This document shows, in pieces, positions 8,252 to 15,569 of a stretch of 38,414 nt of DNA (the stretch's first letter is position 1; each line of letters begins with the position of its first letter). The translations under genes and the position numbers were made by a program. Source of the stretch: UBA11136 sp964482135 (GTDB taxonomy: Bacteria; Pseudomonadota; Alphaproteobacteria; UBA11136). The stretch lies in assembly GCA_964482135.1 (NCBI GenBank), contig CAYZWF010000021.1, forward strand, positions 1 to 38,414, read 5' to 3'. Below the pieces are notes generated by a model, which was not told where the DNA came from, did not search any database, and saw nothing but the letters and a program-made list of their open reading frames with translations.

Positions 8252-9481
8252 ATGAAACCAACGAAACTCTTCGCGTATCTGTTGGCAATTTTCGTGGGTA
8301 TCGGCCTCGCCTCCGGCGGGCCTGACCGGGCATTGGCCGCGGGAGATCCGGATGTGGATCCGCCGTTGGCGCCGTTACCACCGGTGCCGGAGCCACCCGA
8401 TAATAAGATAACCAAGGAAAAAGCCGAGCTTGGCAAACTGCTCTATTTCGATCCCAAGCTCACCGGTGACGCCAGCCTTTCATGTGCCGATTGTCACAAC
8501 CCGAAACAGGGCTGGGGCACCAACGAGCCCATTTGCCGTGGCTATCCCGGTGGCGTCCACTGGCGCAACTGTCACACCGCCGTCAACAGCGGCTATCTCG
8601 GCAAGCTGTTCTGGCAGGGCAGCACCACGAGCCTGGAAAAACAGGCGAAAGGCGCTTCTACCGGCGGCATCTCCGGCAATGGCGAAAAAGACGTGATGGA
8701 ACAGCGTCTGCGCCAGACTCCGGAATATGTCCGGATGTTCAAGGAGGTCTACGGCACCGAGCGGCCCATTCTCAACGACGCCTGGCTCGCCATCGCCACC
8801 TTCGAGCGGGCCGACCTGTCGCAGATGGACACGCCACTCGATCGCTATCTCAATGGCGATAAGGAGGCTCTTTCCGAGCAGGCGGTTGCCGGTATGAAGC
8901 TGTTTAACGGCAAAGGAAATTGTATCGAGTGCCATAACGGTCCGATCCTGAGCGATCAGAAATACTATAATCTTGGCGTTCCGCGGCCCCCCGAATGGGA
9001 GGAGAGCGGAATGAACGAGATCACCTTCCGCTTCGAACTTTACGCCAAGGGGTCGAAGGAGAAGTACTATCGGGACTTCAAGAACGATCTCGGCCTCTAT
9101 TTCACGAGCAAGCGGGTAAAGGATATCGGCAAGTTCCGGACCCAGCCGCTGCGTTATCTGAAATATACGGCGCCCTATATGCATGCCGGCCAGTTCTTCA
9201 CTCTCGAAGAGGTGATCGACTTCTACAACGAGGGCGGCGGCGAGAACGCGTTCACGGAGAAATTCGGTAACAAGTCCAAGATTCTCAAACCATTGAATCT
9301 GACCGATGAGGAGAAGGAGGCCCTGGTCGTCTTCCTCGAGGAGATCAGCGGCGATGAGATCGTCATGGCGACACCGAAGATTCCGCCTTACGAGCCCATG
9401 CCTGGCGTAGAAAACCTGACGCAGGCGCAAGCAAAACGAATCGGACTCGAGACCTATATGGCTTCGAGTGGAAAGGAATAG
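8252..9481 (+). CDS. Di-heme cytochrome c peroxidase family protein (IdrP-like)
   Basis: 409 aa, signal peptide about residues 1-30, then a Pro-rich linker (PPLAPLPPVPEPPD). Haem c sites at C78-x-x-C81-H82 and C224-x-x-C227-H228. The inter-haem block reads KLFWQGSTTSLEKQAKG, so the WDGR of classical CCPs is changed to WQGS, while the downstream YMHAGQF and LKYTAPYM signatures of the family are kept. Two further cysteines (ICRGYPG, NCHTAV) could form a disulfide. The reading frame is open to 8237, but the GGAGGAAAGG just before 8252 marks the ATG at 8252. Likely partner of the preceding peroxidase in peroxide removal beside the reductase. Confidence 0.9.
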   Translation: MKPTKLFAYLLAIFVGIGLASGGPDRALAAGDPDVDPPLAPLPPVPEPPDNKITKEKAELGKLLYFDPKLTGDASLSCADCHNPKQGWGTNEPICRGYPGGVHWRNCHTAVNSGYLGKLFWQGSTTSLEKQAKGASTGGISGNGEKDVMEQRLRQTPEYVRMFKEVYGTERPILNDAWLAIATFERADLSQMDTPLDRYLNGDKEALSEQAVAGMKLFNGKGNCIECHNGPILSDQKYYNLGVPRPPEWEESGMNEITFRFELYAKGSKEKYYRDFKNDLGLYFTSKRVKDIGKFRTQPLRYLKYTAPYMHAGQFFTLEEVIDFYNEGGGENAFTEKFGNKSKILKPLNLTDEEKEALVVFLEEISGDEIVMATPKIPPYEPMPGVENLTQAQAKRIGLETYMASSGKE

Positions 9482-9492
9482 GGGGCAAGCTC

Positions 9493-10041
9493 ATGGAACA
9501 ACATGACAAAACCAACATGGAAGGGGTCGGCTGCGTCAGCCGCCGCTCTTTCCTCAAGGGCGGCGCCGTGGTTGGCGGCACGATCATGCTCACCGGCATA
9601 CCGGGAATGGAGGGCAAGGCCCTTGCCGCCGAGATGGCTCGTTATCCCCGCAAGAAGATCGGCAAACTCAGCGATCTGAAGGCGAACAAGCCTGTGAAGT
9701 TCAAATATCCCGATGACGGGAAGAACACCAACAGCGTTCTGGTTAAATTGGGAGTTCCCGCCGGAGGCGGTATCGGGGCCGACGGGGATGTGATCGCCTT
9801 CAACGCGTTATGCACTCATATGGGTGGCGACATGTCCAGCATCTATAAGTCCGCCGATCAGGCCTTGGGACCCTGTCCGTTCCACCAGTCCACGTTCGAC
9901 CTGACGCGGCACGGCATGATTATCAGTGGACATGCCACCGAAAGCCTTCCGCAAGTTCTTCTCGAGCTCGACAAGGACGATATTTACGCGGTCGGCATGA
10001 TTGGCCTTATTTACGGTCGCTACGACAACCTGAAGGCATAG
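9493..10041 (+). CDS. idrB: Tat-exported Rieske 2Fe-2S small subunit, AioB/IdrB-like
   Basis: 182 aa. The N-terminus has a twin-arginine signal (SRRSFLKGG, R17-R18, then a hydrophobic stretch to about residue 46). Rieske cluster ligands are C107-x-H109 and C128-x-x-H131. The flanking text (GVPAGGGIGADGDVIAFNALCTH, SGHATESLPQVLLEL, IYGRYDNL) matches the arsenite oxidase small-subunit family. In that family the small subunit passes electrons between the [3Fe-4S] cluster of the large subunit and a periplasmic cytochrome, and its Tat signal carries the folded heterodimer across the membrane. It lies 11 bp before the large-subunit gene, the same small-then-large order as aioBA. Confidence 0.88.
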   Translation: MEQHDKTNMEGVGCVSRRSFLKGGAVVGGTIMLTGIPGMEGKALAAEMARYPRKKIGKLSDLKANKPVKFKYPDDGKNTNSVLVKLGVPAGGGIGADGDVIAFNALCTHMGGDMSSIYKSADQALGPCPFHQSTFDLTRHGMIISGHATESLPQVLLELDKDDIYAVGMIGLIYGRYDNLKA

Positions 10042-10052
10042 GGGGGATAATC

Positions 10053-12752
10053 ATGACTCATAGTGCTGCTAATTCGACGCCCTTTTTCCAGCCCGAAGAC
10101 AAAACTCCTTTGCCGCCGAAAGATGCCGAGGTGCTCACCACCTGTTGCGACTATTGCATCATGGCCTGCGGCTACAAGGTGTTTCGCTGGCCGACCACGA
10201 GTCCCAACGGCGGACCCAAGAAGGATCAAAACGCCTTGGGTATGAACTTCCCCCTGCGGCCATTGCAGGGCGGCTGGGTCGGACCCAACCAGTACACCCA
10301 GGCCGTTCACAACGGTGAACTCCACAACATCGTGGTGGTGGCCGATCCGAAAGCCAAGGTGGTCAATCCGCGCGGTGGGCACAGCATTCGCGGCGGTTGT
10401 ATTGCGCAGAAGGTGTACAATCCGAAAACACCGACCCAGGACCGCCTCAAATACCCCCTGGTGCGGGTCAATGACATTCTGGTGCCGGTGACGTGGGATT
10501 TTGCCCTCGATATCGCCGCCGAGGTTTCCAAGCATGTGATCAAGAAACACGGGGAACATGCCTGGGCGCTGAAGTATTTCAGCTACCAGTATTTCGAGAA
10601 CACCTATGCACTGACCAGATTGGCGCTGAAGAGCATCAATACTCCCGCTATCTCTCATCACGATCATCCGTCCCTGGTCAATTCGGTGCCCGGATGGGTC
10701 GATGTGGGTTACGACATTTTCGGCGGTTCCCATGAGGACTTCAAAATTGCCGACTGTGTCCTCGTGTCCGGCACCGATCCTTTCGAGACCAAGACCGTGC
10801 TCTGGAACAGTTGGTTCGTCGAGGGTATCCGCGGCAACAAGACCAAGGTCATTATGGTCAATCCGCGGCGCACCGCCGGTGTCGCCTTCGCCGAGGAGAA
10901 TGGGGGTCTTCATATAGACCTCAATCCCGGCACCGATACCGTGGTCCATATGGCCATACAACGGATCATCCTGGAAAACGGCTGGGAGGATAAGGCCTTC
11001 GTCAAGGGCTGGATCAACAACCAGTGGGAAACCGATTCCGGCTTTGGCCAGGGAACCCGAAATACGCCATGGCAGTGGCGCACCACATGGGGCAAGTTCC
11101 AGGTCAAGGGCTTCGATGGCTTTAAGAAATGGCTCTTCGAACAGAAGGAATCCGATCCCAAGGTGGCGGCGAAAATCGCCGGCATCGATGTCGCCAAGCT
11201 TTACAAGGCGGCCGAAATGATGGCCAAGCCGAAAGCCGGTGGCGAAAGGGTCAAGACCTCCATCTGCATCGAAAAAGGCAACTACTGGTCCAACAACTAC
11301 CTGAACACCGTTTCCATCGGCACCCTGGGCGCGATTCTCGGCTGTGGCGGCAAGCCGGGCCGGATCATGACCCGCCTCGGCGGCCATCAGCGTGGCGGCG
11401 TTTCCGGTGGTCCCTATCCCGGCATCAAGTCTCCGTACAAGGTGCAAGGACGGCGGCGCCACCGCCTTGATCTCGACCGCTGGCTCATCGACGGCCATGT
11501 GCGTTTCGCCTATGTGGTGGGCACCACCTGGGTTCAGGCGATGGCCGGCACTACGGCCCTGGAGAACAAATTCAGGGAACTGGTCAAGCTCAACCCCAAT
11601 CAGGTGCAAACCCTGGATAAACAGGGAATTATCGACACCCTGAAGAAACGGGTCGATAGCGGCGGTACGGTGGTCGTCAATCAGGATATTTATCTGCAGA
11701 ATCCTGTGGGGAGCCAGTACGCCGATATCGTTCTGCCGGCGGCCACATGGGGTGAGGATAATTTCACCCGCGCCAACTCGGAACGCCGGGTCCGGCTTTA
11801 TTCCAAGTTCTACGACGCGCCAGGCGAAGCGTTACCGGACTGGAAGATCGTTTCCATGTGGGCCAAGAAGATGGGCTTCGAGGGCTATGACTGGAAGGAC
11901 TCCAACGATGTCTTCGAGGAAAGCTGTCGCTTTACCCGTGGGTCGCGGAAAGACTACAACGCCATCCGCGTCATGGCCCGGCGCAAGGGAATGACCGGCC
12001 ATGAGTTCCTCAGGCAGTACGGCACCACCGGCCTTCAGGCGCCGCTGCTTATCGAGGGCGACAAGATCCTTGAGACCAAGCGTCTCCATAATTACGAGCG
12101 CAAGGATCTCCCCGATACCGGGCCGGAGGATACAACCGTGATCAACAAGCGTATCACGGCCTTCAGCACCCATACGGGGAAGATTAATCTTATGAAGTCG
12201 CCTTGGAGCTTGTGGTCCGATTTCTATGAGTTCATGAAACCCAAGAAGGATGAGCTCTGGATTTCCCTGGGCCGCATCAATGAAATCTGGCAATCGGGCT
12301 TCGACGATACCGAGAGGCGCCCGTATATCCAGCAGCGCTGGCCCATGAACTTCGCGGAAATCCATCCCGATGACGCCAAATCGCGTGGGATTGAGTCCGG
12401 AGACCTTGTCTCCATCGAATCCCACCGGGTTCCCATCCAGAAGGATTTCAACCTTGGTGTGAAGGGCGACGATATGTGGTTCTCCGGGCTTATGAAGCGC
12501 GGCCATATCAAGCTTGCCTCGGGTCAGTTCACGGCGGTGGCGATTGTGACGCCGGCGATCAAGAAGGGTGTGCTTTTCACCAACTTCCTGGATACCCGTT
12601 CGCCCACCAACAGCGTCACGCCCATGGTGCCGGATCCGGTTTCCATGAACTATCGCTTCAAGGTTGGTTCGGGGAAGGTGAAGAAGATCGGTGAATCTCC
12701 GTTCAAACATGACTTTGCGCAAATGAGTCTCAAGCGGAGAGACATCACTTAA
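10053..12752 (+). CDS. idrA: AioA/IdrA-like molybdopterin oxidoreductase large subunit
   Basis: 899 aa, longer than typical AioA (about 825). No signal peptide; export would be with the Tat-tagged Rieske partner. The [3Fe-4S] motif is C32-x2-C35-x3-C39 with Ser111 replacing the fourth Cys, as in arsenite oxidase. The family signatures NPGTDT, VMVNPR-like block and LGGHQRGG-PYPG are present. Of the four AioA arsenite-contact residues, the equivalents of Arg419 and His423 are kept (R441, H445), but by my alignment the His195 position is Gly214 and Glu203 is a hydrophobic residue. With two peroxidase genes upstream, this points to iodate reductase or a related oxyanion reductase rather than arsenite oxidase. 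No Mo-cofactor genes are nearby. Confidence 0.88.
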   Translation: MTHSAANSTPFFQPEDKTPLPPKDAEVLTTCCDYCIMACGYKVFRWPTTSPNGGPKKDQNALGMNFPLRPLQGGWVGPNQYTQAVHNGELHNIVVVADPKAKVVNPRGGHSIRGGCIAQKVYNPKTPTQDRLKYPLVRVNDILVPVTWDFALDIAAEVSKHVIKKHGEHAWALKYFSYQYFENTYALTRLALKSINTPAISHHDHPSLVNSVPGWVDVGYDIFGGSHEDFKIADCVLVSGTDPFETKTVLWNSWFVEGIRGNKTKVIMVNPRRTAGVAFAEENGGLHIDLNPGTDTVVHMAIQRIILENGWEDKAFVKGWINNQWETDSGFGQGTRNTPWQWRTTWGKFQVKGFDGFKKWLFEQKESDPKVAAKIAGIDVAKLYKAAEMMAKPKAGGERVKTSICIEKGNYWSNNYLNTVSIGTLGAILGCGGKPGRIMTRLGGHQRGGVSGGPYPGIKSPYKVQGRRRHRLDLDRWLIDGHVRFAYVVGTTWVQAMAGTTALENKFRELVKLNPNQVQTLDKQGIIDTLKKRVDSGGTVVVNQDIYLQNPVGSQYADIVLPAATWGEDNFTRANSERRVRLYSKFYDAPGEALPDWKIVSMWAKKMGFEGYDWKDSNDVFEESCRFTRGSRKDYNAIRVMARRKGMTGHEFLRQYGTTGLQAPLLIEGDKILETKRLHNYERKDLPDTGPEDTTVINKRITAFSTHTGKINLMKSPWSLWSDFYEFMKPKKDELWISLGRINEIWQSGFDDTERRPYIQQRWPMNFAEIHPDDAKSRGIESGDLVSIESHRVPIQKDFNLGVKGDDMWFSGLMKRGHIKLASGQFTAVAIVTPAIKKGVLFTNFLDTRSPTNSVTPMVPDPVSMNYRFKVGSGKVKKIGESPFKHDFAQMSLKRRDIT

Positions 12753-12827
12753 AGAAAAGGAGCCGAAAAAGACGAGGAATCTCTCCCAGACGGAAAAGTT
12801 TTCTGAGATGAAAAAAGACAGTTGAAA

Positions 12828-15179
12828 ATGACGTCAATAGAAATAGATAGCGAAAACTGCCGGGAGAGATTCCTCGGAACCATCCATAGGGTATTTGGAA
12901 GCGATGACGCACTTTTAAAATGCTGTGCGGTTCGGGCTCTGGAACGCATGAAGTCGTGTGACGGAGTCTCGAAAAAGTGGCTTGTGGACCTCCTTTCCGA
13001 TCCCGATGTGGATGTCAGAGTGGATGCGGTGGCGGCCCTTGGCCATTTGCGAGTGGGGGAGGCGGCGCAGTCACTGCTCGCCTCCCTGACCGGTGATCCC
13101 GAGGGGGAGGTTCGAATTCAGGCGGTGATGGCTCTTTCCCGGATTGCTTCCGGGGAGACGGTGGAGCCGCTGATAGACTGCCTCAAGGAAGACGGCTATC
13201 CGCAGCTTGATCTCGATACCGATGACATGGCGTACAGCCCTTGTTGGGAAGTTCAAAGCCAAGCCCTGGACGCGCTTGGTGAGATAGGTGACCGGCGGGC
13301 AACGCCGGCGATTATCGAATTTCTTCAAAGTGACGATTACGAAGACCTCCAGGAAAGCGGCTGCCGCGTTCTCGCCAAACTGGACAGCGACAAGGCCAGG
13401 GAATTTCTTCTCAACCGCCTCGCGAAAGGCAATGCTTTAACACGGCGTCAGGCCGCTTGGGCTCTTGGCAATTTGCCGGAACTGGCCGCCGAAAACGGTA
13501 AGGCGCCACCCGATGTCGTGGAGGCTCTCCTCGAGGCCCTTCTTGATAAGGAAGCGCAGGTTCGCTCTGCGGTCGCGGAGGTATTGGGCCGGATCAACGA
13601 CCCCAGTGTGTCCGTGCCCTTGACTCTTCTGCTCAATGATCCCGACACCAGAGTACGCGAGGACGTGGCGGTGATTCTGGGTGGGATGCGGGGCGGCCAT
13701 ATGGTCGAAAGGCTGCATGAGCTTCTGGAACATCCGGAACTCTCGTCAAAACAAGGAATTATCCGGGTTCTGGGAGAAATAGGCGATGTGGCGTCCTTCC
13801 CGGTCCTTTCCCGGTTGCTGGACGCCACCGTGGATGAAGACATCCCCGATGAAGCCCTTCTTTACGAGATCATCCGGGCTATCGAAAACGTGGGCCAGGC
13901 GGGCGTGGACCAAGCGGGCGCAGAGGAAAAAATCGCCGCCGTTCTCGCTAACAGTAAGGCTAATTTCGCCCTTCGCACACAGGCCACCCTGACGCTGGGT
14001 ACGCTTCTTAGCATCGGCGCCGGGCCGGATAAGAATGCGGAGGCACAGGATGATAGCGAAGAGGATGCCGCCGATGAAACGCCGGCGGCGCCAACGCCGG
14101 AGGACATTCTTCGCGCCCATCTCTTCGACGAAAACGAGAGTATTGTTTTCGCGGTCTTGTCGTCCCTTGTGAAAATCGATCCCCAAGAGGCGCCGGGCAT
14201 GTTGACGGCCCTCATACTCGGCGATCTTTGTCCGGCGGAAGACGAGGCGGCCGGTGACGGTCTAGGGGAAGGAATTCCGTCCCGGGAAGAGGCGCGGCAA
14301 GAAGAGGGGCAAGTCGCCGGAGACACTCTGCCCGAGCTTCCCGACGGCGGGAATCCCGAAGCATCGACTCTCGCCTCCATTCTCGCCAACAGCACCGATG
14401 AATCCGGCCATAAGGCCGAAAGGCTGGAGAGCCTGGAACAACAGGAGCAAATGGCGGCGGCGTCCCGCAGGCCGCGCGTTCGCGGAGTGCGCAGGGACAG
14501 GGTTCACATTCACGCGGCGCGGCTGCTCGGAGGGATTGCCGATCCCGGTCCCGAAGCCATCTCGGCCTTGATGAAGCTGACCGGGGAAGGCTCGACAGAA
14601 CTGCGCCGCGAGGCCCTTCTTTCTCTTGGCCGCATTGGCGACGGGCAGGCGCTTGATGCCGTCTTGCCGGCGCTTGACGCCGAACAGCTGGAGGTCCGGC
14701 TGGCGGCGCTGGATGCTCTCGGTAACCTCGACGGCGAATTCAACATGAATGACGTTGTGACGCGTCACCTCGGCGACCCTGATCCCGTGATCCGCGAGAA
14801 GATGGTCCGCGTTCTGGACGCCGCCATGGGGGAGGAAACGATCCTCCATCTGTGCCGGGCCATGGATGACGAGGTTCTCGGTGTGTGCCGGGCGGCCCTG
14901 GAGGCCGTGACCGGGGGCATGGCGTGCCGCGACCTCAGGGAAAAGATCATCCAGACCATGTTCCGGTTTGGCGGCAATTTGAGAAAGGAAGCCGGCGCGG
15001 CCCTGGGAAGGATCGGTGACGCCTCCGGCGCAATTGCGCTTTTTGAGGTGTTGGATGACGAGGAGCGCGAGGAGTTTCACTGGGTCTGCATTGATGCGCT
15101 GGCGGAGATGTTTGCGCACCACGCTTCGACAAGCGGCCAGAATGGTCAGGAAGAAGGCCATGAAGACGTTCGGCATTAG
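12828..15179 (+). CDS. HEAT-repeat protein with acidic insert
   Basis: 783 aa, cytoplasmic by lack of a signal. It is built almost wholly of PBS-lyase-type HEAT repeats (LLSDPDVDVRVDAVAALGHL, ALLDKEAQVRSAVAEVLG, LGDPDPVIREKMVRVL). Around residues 400-430 there is an acidic, low-complexity stretch (DDSEEDAADE), and a second charged linker lies at about 480-550. HEAT solenoids bind proteins; some act as scaffolds or as bilin/haem-protein maturation factors. Lying between the reductase and the cytochrome modules, it may help assemble these complexes (inference). The ATG at 12828 is preferred over a TTG at 12822. Its last 20 nt overlap the next gene. Confidence 0.85.
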   Translation: MTSIEIDSENCRERFLGTIHRVFGSDDALLKCCAVRALERMKSCDGVSKKWLVDLLSDPDVDVRVDAVAALGHLRVGEAAQSLLASLTGDPEGEVRIQAVMALSRIASGETVEPLIDCLKEDGYPQLDLDTDDMAYSPCWEVQSQALDALGEIGDRRATPAIIEFLQSDDYEDLQESGCRVLAKLDSDKAREFLLNRLAKGNALTRRQAAWALGNLPELAAENGKAPPDVVEALLEALLDKEAQVRSAVAEVLGRINDPSVSVPLTLLLNDPDTRVREDVAVILGGMRGGHMVERLHELLEHPELSSKQGIIRVLGEIGDVASFPVLSRLLDATVDEDIPDEALLYEIIRAIENVGQAGVDQAGAEEKIAAVLANSKANFALRTQATLTLGTLLSIGAGPDKNAEAQDDSEEDAADETPAAPTPEDILRAHLFDENESIVFAVLSSLVKIDPQEAPGMLTALILGDLCPAEDEAAGDGLGEGIPSREEARQEEGQVAGDTLPELPDGGNPEASTLASILANSTDESGHKAERLESLEQQEQMAAASRRPRVRGVRRDRVHIHAARLLGGIADPGPEAISALMKLTGEGSTELRREALLSLGRIGDGQALDAVLPALDAEQLEVRLAALDALGNLDGEFNMNDVVTRHLGDPDPVIREKMVRVLDAAMGEETILHLCRAMDDEVLGVCRAALEAVTGGMACRDLREKIIQTMFRFGGNLRKEAGAALGRIGDASGAIALFEVLDDEEREEFHWVCIDALAEMFAHHASTSGQNGQEEGHEDVRH

Positions 15180-15501
15180 GAAATCTGCCGTGGCCCTTGC
15201 CATCGCGGTGGTGCCGTGGACGGCGGAATACACCATGGCTGACGATACTGAAGTCCTCGCAAAAGGTAAGGAGGTCTACAGCGAACTCTGTACCCCTTGT
15301 CACGGCTTTGACGGCGTCAAGGTCATGGAGGAGGCGCCCAGTTTCTCGAAAGGGGAAGCCCTCGAAAAGGTGGATACCGAGCTGATGGAATCCATCACCA
15401 ACGGCAAGGGCGACATCATGCCGCCATGGGCGGAGGAGCTAAGCCTAGAGGAGATCGTGGCGGTTCTCACTTACGTCAAGACGCTGGGGGTGGAGGAATG
15501 A
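15160..15501 (+). CDS. Small mono-heme class I cytochrome c
   Basis: 113 aa. Hydrophobic signal segment (about residues 8-27), then a compact cytochrome c fold with C44-x-x-C47-H48 and a probable axial Met in GDIMPPWAEEL. Small periplasmic cytochromes of this kind shuttle electrons between membrane complexes and terminal enzymes. The ATG lies 20 nt inside the HEAT-protein gene. A later ATG at 15235 would remove the signal, so 15160 is favoured. Confidence 0.88.
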   Translation: MKTFGIRKSAVALAIAVVPWTAEYTMADDTEVLAKGKEVYSELCTPCHGFDGVKVMEEAPSFSKGEALEKVDTELMESITNGKGDIMPPWAEELSLEEIVAVLTYVKTLGVEE

Positions 15502-15569
15502 ATACCGTGGAACTCCCAGTTCAGTGGAAAAAACAGGCCGTAATGATTGGTAAAGGCGTCCAGGAATGA
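15498..15569 (+). CDS. 23-codon bridging micro-ORF before the first CydA-like gene
   Basis: Begins in an ATGA overlap with the cytochrome stop codon and ends in a second ATGA overlap with the CydA-like start at 15566. The peptide (MNTVELPVQWKK and onward) is not hydrophobic and has no recognisable domain. It would let ribosomes pass from one gene to the next without leaving the message. Whether the peptide itself matters is unknown. Confidence 0.35.
   Translation: MNTVELPVQWKKQAVMIGKGVQE

Noticed and set aside
10020..11609. 529-codon open frame on the minus strand across the molybdoenzyme gene
   Set aside because: Shadow of a GC-rich coding gene; no domain, and the + strand frame has full family motifs. 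The same applies to long minus frames at 19554-21116, 22638-24227, 24252-25514, 26466-27902 and 37125-38252.
10053..12752. Plain arsenite oxidase (AioA)
   Set aside because: Family match is clear, but two of the four arsenite-contact positions appear changed and two peroxidase genes are attached; no ars or aioXSR-type genes are seen.
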